In this document: in pieces, positions 1 through 7,532 of the stretch
Layout: each line of letters begins with the position of its first letter
Position numbering within the stretch: the first letter of the stretch is position 1
Origin: Clostridia bacterium
GTDB taxonomy: Bacteria; Bacillota; Clostridia; Oscillospirales; Acutalibacteraceae
Assembly: GCA_017548045.1 (NCBI GenBank)
Contig: JAFYNR010000062.1
Coordinates: forward strand, 1 to 37,804
Direction: 5' to 3'
DNA length: 37,804 nucleotides
The notes under the pieces: generated by a model
The model's input: only the letters and a program-made list of their open reading frames with translations
Database searches by the model: none
What the model was told of the DNA's origin: nothing
Made by a program: the position numbers and the translations under genes

Positions 1-2762
1 AAGATTTCTCCGGCACTGTCGGCTTCTGGGCAGACATGGACGATCCCTATGTTACCTATCATGACAGCTATATCGAATCAATCTGGTGGTCACTCAAGGA
101 AATCTGGAACAAAGGACTTCTTTATAAAGGCTTCAAGATTGTTCCCTACTGCCCCCGTTGCGGAACTCCTCTTTCATCTCACGAGGTTGCACAGGGCTAT
201 AAGGCAGTAAAAGAGCGTTCGGCAGTTGTAAGATTCAAGGTTGTTGGCGAAGATGCTTATTTCCTTGCATGGACAACAACTCCCTGGACTCTTCCCTCAA
301 ACTGCGCACTCTGTGTTAACCCCACAGAAACCTACTGCAAGGTTAAGGCTGCAGACGGCTATACTTATTATATGGCAAAGGCACTTCTTGACAATGTTCT
401 CGGTTCGCTCGGCGACAAGGAAAACGGCGTTGCAGCTTACGAAATCCTTGAAACATACAAGGGCACAGACCTTGAATACAAGGAATATGAACCCCTCTTT
501 GCCTGTGCAGGCGAAACCGCAAAGAAGCAGAACAAGAAGGCTCATTTCGTAACAGTTGACAACTACGTTACAATGTCAGACGGTACGGGTATCGTTCATA
601 TCGCACCCGCATTCGGTGAAGACGACGCAAAGGTCGGCAGAAGCTATGACCTTCCCTTCGTTCAGTTCGTTGACGGCAAGGGCAACATGACAGAGGAAAC
701 TCCCTATGCCGGTATGTTTGTTAAGGATGCAGATCCCAAAATCCTTGTTGACCTCGACAGCGAAGGAAAGCTCTTCTCAGCTCCCAAGTTTGAGCATGAC
801 TATCCCTTCTGCTGGAGATGCGACACTCCGCTTATCTACTATGCAAGAGAATCCTGGTTCATCAAGATGACAGCCGTTAAGGATAATCTTGTTAAGAATA
901 ACAACACCGTTAACTGGATTCCCGAAAGCATCGGCAAGGGCAGATTCGGCGACTGGCTTGAAAATATTCAGGACTGGGGCATCAGCCGTAACCGTTACTG
1001 GGGTACACCCCTCAACATCTGGGAATGCGAATGCGGTCACAGACATTCAATCGGTTCAATTGAAGAACTCAAATCAATGAGCAGCAACTGCCCCGACGAT
1101 ATTGAGCTTCACAGACCGTTCATTGACGACGTTACAATCAAGTGCGAAAAGTGCGGCGGCGAAATGAAGAGAGTGCCTGAGGTTATTGACTGCTGGTACG
1201 ATTCAGGCGCAATGCCCTTTGCACAGCACCACTATCCCTTTGAGAACAAAGACCTTTTCGAGCAGCAGTTCCCTGCAGAGTTCATCTCTGAGGCTGTTGA
1301 CCAGACAAGAGGCTGGTTCTACTCACTTATGGCAATCTCAACCCTGCTCTTTGACAAGTCACCCTATAAGAACGTTATCGTTCTCGGTCTTGTTCAGGAT
1401 GAAAACGGTCAGAAGATGTCAAAGTCAAAGGGCAATGCCGTTGACCCCTTCGATGCACTTGCAAAGCACGGCGCAGATGCAATCCGCTGGTATTTCTACA
1501 CCAACTCCGCACCTTGGCTTCCCAACCGTTTCCACGACAATGCGGTTGTTGAAGGTAAGCGTAAGTTTATGGGTACTCTTTGGAATACCTACGCATTCTA
1601 CGTGCTCTATGCAAATATCGATAAATTCAATCCCACAGAGCATAAGCTTGATTACGATAAGCTTTCCATTATGGACAAGTGGCTTCTTTCAAGGCTCAAT
1701 ACTCTTATTGATACCGTTGACGGCTACCTTGACAGCTACGCTATCCCCGAAGCGGCAAAGGCACTTCAGAGCTTTGTTGACGATATGAGTAACTGGTACG
1801 TGCGCCGCGGCAGAGAGCGTTTCTGGGCACAGGGTCTTGAACAGGATAAGATCAACGCTTATATGACTCTTTACACCGCACTTGTTACCGTTGTGAAGCT
1901 TGCGGCTCCCATGATTCCTTTCATGGCAGAGGATATTTACCGCAACCTTGTATGCAATGTTGATAAGTCTGCTCCCGTCAGCGTTCACCTTTGCGATTAT
2001 CCCGTTTCGGACAAGGCATTCGTTGATGCAGACCTTGAAGCTTCAATGGATGAAATTCTCAACATCGTTGTTCTGGGCAGAGCCGCAAGAAACACTGCAA
2101 ACATCAAGAACAGACAGCCTCTGGGCAAGATTTTTGTAAGCGCACCCAAGGTTCTTGGCAAGGAATACTGCGAAATCGTTGAGGATGAGCTTAACATCAA
2201 GACTCTTGAATTCGTAACCGATTCATCAGGCTACGTTTCATATAACTTCAAGCCTCAGCTTAAAACTCTCGGACCCAAGTACGGCAAAATGCTTGGCGCA
2301 ATCAGAGAATATCTTGCATCTCTTGATGGTTCAGCCGCAAAGGCAGAGCTTGACGAAAAGGGTGCACTTACCTTCACCGCAGGGGATACGGAAATTTCAC
2401 TTGCAGTTGAGGACCTTCTCATCGAAACCGTTCAGAAGGAAGGCTTCCAGGCTGAAAGCGGCAACGGTGTTACCGTTGTTCTCGATACTAACCTTACCGC
2501 TGAACTCATTGAAGAAGGCTTCGTAAGAGAGCTTATTTCAAAGATTCAGACAATGCGTAAGGATGCAGGCTTTGAGGTTATGGATACCATTAAGATTTAC
2601 GTAAGCGGCAACGAAAAGATTGAAGCAATCTTCTCCGCAAACGCTGAGGAAATCAAGCACGACGTTCTTGCAACCGATATTATCACAGCCGAAGGCGGCT
2701 CGTACACCAAGGCTTGGGATATCAACGGCGAAAAAGTAACAATGGGCGTTGAAAAGAACTAA
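1..2762 (+). CDS. ileS: Isoleucyl-tRNA synthetase, type 2 (5' end outside window)
   Basis: Cytoplasmic class I aminoacyl-tRNA synthetase that charges tRNA-Ile. The frame is already open at position 3 and reads GFWADMDDPYV across the first ATG at 36, so that ATG is internal and the true start, with the HIGH motif, lies upstream. About 920 residues are present of a family usually near 1030. The editing (CP1) region contains TTTPWTLPSN. A Cys-rich stretch near residues 360-390 of the visible part (CECGH, CEKCGGE) is a probable zinc site. GQKMSKSKGN is the KMSKS loop, and WFYSLM lies just before it. The C-terminal anticodon-binding region includes NWYVRRGRERFW. The KMSKSKGN spelling and the PYCPRCGTPLSSHEVAQGYK segment fit the eukaryote-like type 2 enzyme common in Clostridia, a group often insensitive to mupirocin. 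That property is family knowledge and is not shown here. Confidence 0.97.
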   Translation, partial: DFSGTVGFWADMDDPYVTYHDSYIESIWWSLKEIWNKGLLYKGFKIVPYCPRCGTPLSSHEVAQGYKAVKERSAVVRFKVVGEDAYFLAWTTTPWTLPSNCALCVNPTETYCKVKAADGYTYYMAKALLDNVLGSLGDKENGVAAYEILETYKGTDLEYKEYEPLFACAGETAKKQNKKAHFVTVDNYVTMSDGTGIVHIAPAFGEDDAKVGRSYDLPFVQFVDGKGNMTEETPYAGMFVKDADPKILVDLDSEGKLFSAPKFEHDYPFCWRCDTPLIYYARESWFIKMTAVKDNLVKNNNTVNWIPESIGKGRFGDWLENIQDWGISRNRYWGTPLNIWECECGHRHSIGSIEELKSMSSNCPDDIELHRPFIDDVTIKCEKCGGEMKRVPEVIDCWYDSGAMPFAQHHYPFENKDLFEQQFPAEFISEAVDQTRGWFYSLMAISTLLFDKSPYKNVIVLGLVQDENGQKMSKSKGNAVDPFDALAKHGADAIRWYFYTNSAPWLPNRFHDNAVVEGKRKFMGTLWNTYAFYVLYANIDKFNPTEHKLDYDKLSIMDKWLLSRLNTLIDTVDGYLDSYAIPEAAKALQSFVDDMSNWYVRRGRERFWAQGLEQDKINAYMTLYTALVTVVKLAAPMIPFMAEDIYRNLVCNVDKSAPVSVHLCDYPVSDKAFVDADLEASMDEILNIVVLGRAARNTANIKNRQPLGKIFVSAPKVLGKEYCEIVEDELNIKTLEFVTDSSGYVSYNFKPQLKTLGPKYGKMLGAIREYLASLDGSAAKAELDEKGALTFTAGDTEISLAVEDLLIETVQKEGFQAESGNGVTVVLDTNLTAELIEEGFVRELISKIQTMRKDAGFEVMDTIKIYVSGNEKIEAIFSANAEEIKHDVLATDIITAEGGSYTKAWDINGEKVTMGVEKN

Positions 2763-2763
2763 A

Positions 2764-3080
2764 ACAAAAGACCGTGACAAGGGCGACCCTTCACAAGGAA
2801 TTTAAGCCTTAAAAAGGCTATTTTGGTATATAACCGCGTTGAAAATGCTCGGAATCCGTCAAGGATTCCTGTGCTTTTCGCCTTGTTCTATATCCAAACT
2901 ATCTCTTTTTAAGGTGCAAAGCAGTTTTTATCAGGTTATTTTTCGTTCAGACAAAATGACAAAAATCCCGTAATACTTGATGTATTACGGGATTTTTTCG
3001 TGAAGTATTAACGGAAAAGAATCGATAAAAACCTTAACTTCCTTATGAAGGGTCGCCCAACAGCCACGGTCTTTTTAAGT
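2764..3080. repeat. Non-coding element with ~35-bp imperfect terminal inverted repeats (MITE-like)
   Basis: Directly after the ileS stop, AAAGACCGTG (2767-2776) followed by GGGCGACCCTTCACAAGGAA (about 2780-2799) is mirrored at the right end by TTCCTTATGAAGGGTCGCCC (about 3040-3059) and CACGGTCTTTTT (about 3064-3075). The inner 20 bases differ by one position. Inside are further nested palindromes: TTTGGTATATA with TATATCCAAA (2822-2832/2889-2898) enclosing GGAATCC-GTCAA-GGATTCC (2851-2869), and a 13-bp hairpin at 2964-2994. No open frame of note is seen. The layout fits a miniature inverted-repeat element or a large structured RNA. No clear target-site duplication was seen. Confidence 0.5.
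2964..2998 (+). terminator. Intrinsic terminator-like hairpin downstream of ileS
   Basis: A 13-bp perfect stem (2964-2976 with 2982-2994, core TCCCGTAATAC) has a 5-nt loop and is followed by a T-run. It sits inside the inverted-repeat element and would end ileS transcription before the next promoter. Confidence 0.75.
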
Positions 3081-3107
3081 GCAAAGTGCAGGAACTTATA
3101 TTCTTAC

Positions 3108-3136
3108 TTGCAATACGGTTTTGTTTATGGTATATT
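3108..3136 (+). promoter_or_regulatory. SigA-type promoter for the exported metallophosphoesterase
   Basis: TTGCAA (3108-3113), a 17-nt spacer, then TATATT (3131-3136), 30 bases before the start codon. It lies just outside the right end of the inverted-repeat element. Confidence 0.65.
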
Positions 3137-3166
3137 ATTTCTATATTTCAAAAATGAGGTGTAAAA

Positions 3167-4876
3167 ATGAAGAAAATACTGAGCGTTTTACTCTCTGCAA
3201 TTCTTCTTGTAACATCCCTCACCGTGGGCTTCACCGCCTTTGCGGCAGAGGATGAAATGGGCTTTGCAGTTGCATCCGACCTTCACTACAACGTTCCCTC
3301 CGAGGAGCTTGAAACAATCATTGAGGGCGAAGAAATTTATTGGTACGCAAACCGCAGAGCCGCTATGGAGGAAGAAAGCGGACTTATTATTGATGCGCTT
3401 CTCGAACAGTGCGCCGAGGACGAAAAATGCGAATTTCTTCTTATTCCCGGCGACCTTGCAGATAACGGCAAATCCGTTCATCAGGAGCATATCGACGTTG
3501 CCGCAAAGCTCAAAAAGTTTGAGGCTGAATCGGGCAAGCCCGTCTACGTTATACCGGGCAACCACGATTACGGCGTTGACTGTGCAACAAACCTTGATGA
3601 TTTCATCAGAGTTTATGCGGATTTCGGTTACAGCGAAGCTCTTGAAACCCTTGAAGGCACAGCTTCTTACACCGTGAATCTGGGCGAGAAATACAGACTT
3701 ATTGCCCTTGACAGCAACGACCCCACAAAGTCAACCGAGGACGGTATGTCGCTTGAAAAGATTGAGTGGGTTCACGAGCAGGCTGATAAGGCAAAGGCAG
3801 ACGGCAGATATCCCATTCTTATGATGCACCATAATCTGCTTGACCACCTTCCCGTTCAGAGAATTCTCAGCAGAAACTTCATTGTAAGATTCCACTACAC
3901 AACCGCAACCCTCTTTGCGGATTGGGGCATAAAGCTTGTTTTCACAGGTCACGAGCATTGCAGTGATGCCACATCATACACAACACCTTCGGGCAACGTT
4001 ATCTATGACTTTGCAACAACAGCACTTTCGATGTATCCCTTGCAGTACAGATTCTTCACCCTTACCGATGATGAAATAAAGTATGAGGCAAGAACAATCG
4101 ATTCAATCGATACCGATGCACTCACCGCAACAACCGCAGGATATACTCAGGAGCATATCGACCTTATGAACGAGGGTCTGAATGACTATGCAAAGGGCTT
4201 CCTTAAAGCAGGTGTTCAGTACCGTCTGGGCAAAGGCTTCAGAATGGAAGAAATGGGCATTGCCGAGGATGCATTCTATTATGACCTTGTTGCAACCGCA
4301 GTCGGCGGACTTGTTAAAATCCTTGAAGATCCCCTCTACGGTGAAGGCGGTATTCAGGAGCTTGCGGCAGGCTATAACCTTGAAATTCCCGACAGCGAAT
4401 ACGAAAACGGCTGGGATATCGTAACGGAGCTTGTTTCCTGGCATTATGCAGGCAGTGAGCCTTATAACATTTACAGCAGAGATATCACAATCTTCCTGCG
4501 CCTTGTATCGCTTCTTCTTAAAGACGACCTTGCAACAATCGCAGACGACGTGCTTCTCAAAGCCGCAAATGAGCTTTTCTCAGTTTTCGGCACTGATTCG
4601 GTAATCACCGATATCACAAAGATTGCAACAAAGGTTCTCGGCCCCGTAAGTGCGGTTGAATATTTCCTTATTGCTCTTGTTTCGCCTCTTGTATGCGCTT
4701 TCATTGCAGATGATGACGGCGTTGAGGATAACAACGGCACACTTCCCGGCTACGGCACAGTGAATGCACAGAGCAGAATCAGCAATGTATTCAACAGCAT
4801 CGTTGCAACAGTTAAAAATATTTATGAATCGATTGCAATAATGTTCGGTATTCTCATTAAAATCTTCATAGCATAA
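3167..4876 (+). CDS. Exported calcineurin-like metallophosphoesterase
   Basis: Secreted or surface two-metal phosphoesterase; the substrate is unknown. Residues 1-26 form a Sec signal peptide ending TAFA. The calcineurin-like motif set is complete: DLH (38-40), PGDLADNG (94-101), GNHD (131-134), HH (221-222) and GHEH (261-264), the expected metal and phosphate ligands in the right order. After about residue 310 comes a long, mostly helical C-terminal half, ending in a hydrophobic/amphipathic stretch (about 540-569, closing IAIMFGILIKIFIA) that may hold the protein on the membrane. At 569 residues it is longer than a bare catalytic domain. The start is set by GAGGTG a few bases upstream. It has its own promoter and terminator, so it is monocistronic. 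Whether it acts on nucleotides, phospholipid head groups or teichoic acid cannot be told. Confidence 0.88.
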   Translation: MKKILSVLLSAILLVTSLTVGFTAFAAEDEMGFAVASDLHYNVPSEELETIIEGEEIYWYANRRAAMEEESGLIIDALLEQCAEDEKCEFLLIPGDLADNGKSVHQEHIDVAAKLKKFEAESGKPVYVIPGNHDYGVDCATNLDDFIRVYADFGYSEALETLEGTASYTVNLGEKYRLIALDSNDPTKSTEDGMSLEKIEWVHEQADKAKADGRYPILMMHHNLLDHLPVQRILSRNFIVRFHYTTATLFADWGIKLVFTGHEHCSDATSYTTPSGNVIYDFATTALSMYPLQYRFFTLTDDEIKYEARTIDSIDTDALTATTAGYTQEHIDLMNEGLNDYAKGFLKAGVQYRLGKGFRMEEMGIAEDAFYYDLVATAVGGLVKILEDPLYGEGGIQELAAGYNLEIPDSEYENGWDIVTELVSWHYAGSEPYNIYSRDITIFLRLVSLLLKDDLATIADDVLLKAANELFSVFGTDSVITDITKIATKVLGPVSAVEYFLIALVSPLVCAFIADDDGVEDNNGTLPGYGTVNAQSRISNVFNSIVATVKNIYESIAIMFGILIKIFIA

Positions 4877-4881
4877 ATAAT

Positions 4882-4920
4882 AAAGGCTTGTACGAAACCG
4901 TACAAGCCTTTGATTTTTTT
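4882..4920. terminator. Terminator between convergent genes
   Basis: A perfect 13-bp stem AAAGGCTTGTACG / CGTACAAGCCTTT (4882-4894 with 4899-4911) with an AAAC loop is followed by GATTTTTTT on the plus strand. It lies between the convergent phosphoesterase and dehydrogenase genes. On the minus strand the following bases are only moderately T-rich, so it is strongest for the plus-strand gene. Confidence 0.85.
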
Positions 4921-4923
4921 ATC

Positions 4924-6447
4924 TTATTTAAGGTCGCCGCCTACCGAGCCGTCCCAGGTGTCAACGGTCTGAGCCTTCATTTCTTCCTCGTCAAACCAAC
5001 GGGTTGTAACAGCCTTTGTTTCTGTGTAGAAACGGAAGCCGTCCTTGCCAAGGCAGTGAAGGTCGCCGAAGAATGACTGCTTATGACCCGTGAAGGGGAA
5101 TACGCCTACGGGTACGGGAATACCGACGTTAACGCCAACCATACCGCCGTCTGTTCTCTTTGCGAATTCTCTTGCGTAGTAGCCGCTCTGTGTGAAGATA
5201 ACCGAGCCGTTTGCAAAGGGATTTGCGTTCATAACTGCAAGACCCTCTTCAAAATCCTTTACTCTCTTTACGCAAAGAACGGGTCCGAAGATTTCTCTCT
5301 GACCTACGGTCATATCCTCTGTAACGTGGTCGAAGATTGTGGGGCCTACGTAGAAGCCGTTTTCGTAGCCGGGCACAACGGGATTTCTGCCGTCAAGCAC
5401 AAGCTGAGCACCTTCCTCAATGCCCTTTTCAATCCACTTGAGAATGGACTGTCTGTGAGCCTCGGTAACAACGGGGCCAAGGGTTGATTCCTTATCGTAT
5501 GCAGGGCCAAGTTTCAGCTCTTTTGCAAATTTAACAAGATAGCCCACAAGCTCGTCTGCAATGCTTTCCTGTGCAACGATAACGGGCAGTGCCATGCAGC
5601 GCTCGCCTGCACAGCCGAATGATGAGTTGATGATACCTCTTGCGCTTCTTTCAAGTGCGGCATCCTCAAGCACAAGGCCGTGGTTCTTTGCTTCGCAGAG
5701 AGCCTGAACTCTTTTGCCGTTTGCGGCTGCTCTTGAATAAATGTGAAGACCGACGCTTGTTGAACCGACAAAGGTGATACCCTTTACGTCGGGATGGTCC
5801 ATAAAGATTTCAGCTTCGTTTCTTGAACAGGTAACGATGTTGATAACGCCGTCGGGGAGACCTGCCTCCTGCCACAGCTCTGCAAGACGCATGCAGGTCA
5901 TGGGAGTCATTGAAGCGGCTTTGAGAACGATTGTGTTACCGCACACAATGCAGAGGGGGGACATCCAGCCCATGGGAATCATACCGGGGAAGTTGAAAGG
6001 AACGATACCTGCGAAAACGCCTACGGGCTCTCTGTAAAGTGTGGTATCGTAGCCCGATGAAGTATCTCTCATGCTTTCGCCCATAAGAAGTGAGGGTGCC
6101 GAGCAGGCAAGCTCAACGGGTTCCTTTACTTTAAGGATATCGCCCTTTGCCTCGCTCCATACCTTGCCGTGCTCTCTTGCACAGATTTCGGTAAGCTCGT
6201 CCATATGCTTATCGAGAAGCTCACGGAACTTGAAAACAACCTGAACTCTTTTCATAACGGGGGTTTCAGACCAGGTTTTGAAGGCCTCTTTTGCGCAGGC
6301 AATGGCTTCGTTAACCTCGTCCTTTGTGCAGCAGGGGGTCTGTGCGATAACCTCGCCCGTGCTGGGATTATAAACGTCCATATATTTTTCGCAGGAAGAA
6401 TCAAGCCATTTGCCGCCTGCGAAATATTTGAGCTTTTTAACTGCCAT
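4924..6447 (-). CDS. mmsA: Methylmalonate/malonate-semialdehyde dehydrogenase (CoA-acylating)
   Basis: Cytoplasmic aldehyde dehydrogenase superfamily enzyme that oxidises (methyl)malonate semialdehyde to propionyl-CoA or acetyl-CoA with NAD+ and CoA, in valine or inositol catabolism. Read from MAVKKLKYF it has 507 residues, normal for the family. The catalytic cysteine in GERC falls at residue 284, the same number as in Bacillus subtilis IolA. The position that is glutamate in hydrolytic ALDHs is replaced by the family's AKNHG stretch (253-257). PFNFPGMIPMGWM (150-162) is the NAD-binding entry typical of the group. The start at 6447 is chosen because GGAGTG (6454-6459) precedes it by 6 nt; a further ATG at 6477 lacks a site. 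It stands alone, with no iol, bkd or mut genes in view, so the pathway is open. The gene symbol reflects the family, not proven substrate. Confidence 0.85.
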   Translation of the reverse strand: MAVKKLKYFAGGKWLDSSCEKYMDVYNPSTGEVIAQTPCCTKDEVNEAIACAKEAFKTWSETPVMKRVQVVFKFRELLDKHMDELTEICAREHGKVWSEAKGDILKVKEPVELACSAPSLLMGESMRDTSSGYDTTLYREPVGVFAGIVPFNFPGMIPMGWMSPLCIVCGNTIVLKAASMTPMTCMRLAELWQEAGLPDGVINIVTCSRNEAEIFMDHPDVKGITFVGSTSVGLHIYSRAAANGKRVQALCEAKNHGLVLEDAALERSARGIINSSFGCAGERCMALPVIVAQESIADELVGYLVKFAKELKLGPAYDKESTLGPVVTEAHRQSILKWIEKGIEEGAQLVLDGRNPVVPGYENGFYVGPTIFDHVTEDMTVGQREIFGPVLCVKRVKDFEEGLAVMNANPFANGSVIFTQSGYYAREFAKRTDGGMVGVNVGIPVPVGVFPFTGHKQSFFGDLHCLGKDGFRFYTETKAVTTRWFDEEEMKAQTVDTWDGSVGGDLK

Positions 6448-6480
6448 TCGGAACACTCCATTCAATTTAATAATCACTTC

Positions 6481-6509
6481 ATTTTATAACTTTCAGAAAA
6501 ATATGTCAA
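6481..6509 (-). promoter_or_regulatory. SigA promoter for the semialdehyde dehydrogenase gene
   Basis: On the minus strand, TTGACA (6509-6504), a 17-nt spacer and TAAAAT (6486-6481) stand about 34 bases before the chosen start at 6447. The -35 box is a perfect consensus. Confidence 0.75.
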
Positions 6510-6538
6510 TAGACCAATGACTTAAACAAGTCAAAAAA

Positions 6539-6578
6539 ACCGCCGTTTCAGCCTTAGGGTGAAAGGCGGTGATGTTTT
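6539..6578 (+). promoter_or_regulatory. 5'-leader hairpin covering the ribosome binding site of the RepA_N gene
   Basis: ACCGCC-G-TTTCA (6539-6550) pairs with TGAAAGGCGGT (6560-6570), with one bulged G and a 9-nt loop. The 3' arm contains AAGGCGGTGAT (6563-6573), one mismatch from the full anti-Shine-Dalgarno complement AAGGAGGTGAT. The stem would therefore hide the ribosome binding site. A short T-run follows (6575-6580), so it could also act as a weak attenuator. Confidence 0.5.
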
Positions 6579-7391
6579 TTGAGAATGGAATCCTTTATAA
6601 AATTCCCCAGAGGGCTTCTGGAAAGGCCTGAATTTTCGGGGATGAGCGTTGAGGCAAAGCTGCTTTTTGCCCTTATTCTGGACAGAACGGGTGTTTCGGA
6701 AATGAACAGCGGAAGGTTCACCGACAAGCAGGGCAACCTTTTTGTGATATATACACTTGACGAAATATGCGGAAAGCTGGGGTGCAGTAAGCCTACCGCC
6801 GTGAAAGTTCTCAAAGAATTGCAGGAGAGAGAAATGATTGAAAAAAAGCGTGAGGGTGCAGGTAAAGCATCAAAAATTATTGTAAAAAAATCTGCATTGT
6901 CAGTGCTTAAAATTTTACCCGACAGTTCAAAAAAATTTAATCCGTCAGGTAAAGAAAATGAACCCGATGAAGTAAAGAATTCTGACCCTATTTATAATAA
7001 AGAGAACTATAATAATCTCAGTTATACCCATTCATCCACATACGAGGAGCTGACGGAGAGAATTGAAGATCAGATTGAATATGACTGTATTATGGGCGAT
7101 GCGGAAATTGTGAGAGAGATAATTTATGTTATTGCGGATGTTATGACGGGGCTGAGCCCTACGGTGAAAATCGGCAGTGAGGCATTCCCCAGAGAGGTTG
7201 TCATATCCCGATACAAAAAGCTGACGGCGGAGCATATTCAGTATGTTGTGAACTGCATTGAAAATGCGGAAACGAAAATCGTCAATATGAAGGGCTACCT
7301 TGTTGCCGCCCTTTTCAACGCTCCCGCAACCATGGCAAGCGCCGATGCGGCGGATATTGCCTATTACCAATACAAAAAGAACAATTCGTAA
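6579..7391 (+). CDS. RepA_N-type replication initiator, orphan copy
   Basis: Resembles the RepA_N/replication initiator A family of Firmicutes plasmids and conjugative elements. The N-terminal winged-helix part (about residues 4-110) carries FIKFPRGLL, MSVEAKLLFALILDRTGVS, DEICGKLGCSKPTAVKVLKE and REGAGKASKI, close to the family pattern of a helix-turn-helix followed by a basic wing. A polar linker follows, then a C-terminal alpha-helical part (from about 150) like the domain usually attached to these proteins. TTG at 6579 lies 9 nt after GGCGG, while ATG at 6585 is 15 nt away, so TTG is preferred, though ATG is possible. A stop at 6570-6572 prevents any longer start. No relaxase, integrase or partition gene is nearby, so this looks like a remnant or a domesticated regulator rather than an active replicon. 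Confidence 0.72.
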   Translation: MRMESFIKFPRGLLERPEFSGMSVEAKLLFALILDRTGVSEMNSGRFTDKQGNLFVIYTLDEICGKLGCSKPTAVKVLKELQEREMIEKKREGAGKASKIIVKKSALSVLKILPDSSKKFNPSGKENEPDEVKNSDPIYNKENYNNLSYTHSSTYEELTERIEDQIEYDCIMGDAEIVREIIYVIADVMTGLSPTVKIGSEAFPREVVISRYKKLTAEHIQYVVNCIENAETKIVNMKGYLVAALFNAPATMASADAADIAYYQYKKNNS

Positions 7392-7403
7392 TTAACAGTT
7401 ATT

Positions 7404-7428
7404 CGCTTTGAAATTTGCACTTAAAAAG
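7404..7428 (+). repeat. Short degenerate intergenic repeat related to GAAATTTGCACTT
   Basis: CTTTGAAATTTGCACTTAAAAAG follows the RepA_N gene. Related strings lie at 3077-3090, 17222-17241 and 19163-19206. See the finding on this repeat family. Confidence 0.3.
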
Positions 7429-7470
7429 CGTTGAACGTGTAAAATCATTGGAATAATTGCACAAAAAATA

Positions 7471-7499
7471 TTTACTTTTTATTAATATAGTGTTAATAT
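7471..7499 (+). promoter_or_regulatory. Probable SigA promoter of the long hydrolase operon
   Basis: TTTACT (7471-7476), a 17-nt spacer and TAATAT (7494-7499) lie in an AT-rich stretch 33 bases before the first gene. A shifted -10 (TAGAAT) is also possible. This is the only good promoter seen ahead of the ten-gene run. Confidence 0.55.
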
Positions 7500-7532
7500 A
7501 GAATAATAATAAAGCGGAAAGAGGTTGTCTTT

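Noticed and set aside
1186-1788. 200-codon alternative frame inside ileS
   Set aside because: Ser/Leu/Gln-rich translation typical of a shifted reading of a real gene; ileS motifs run through the same region.
6448-6477. Upstream ATG (6477) for the semialdehyde dehydrogenase
   Set aside because: The inner ATG at 6447 has GGAGTG at good spacing and gives the family's usual N-terminus and Cys284 numbering.
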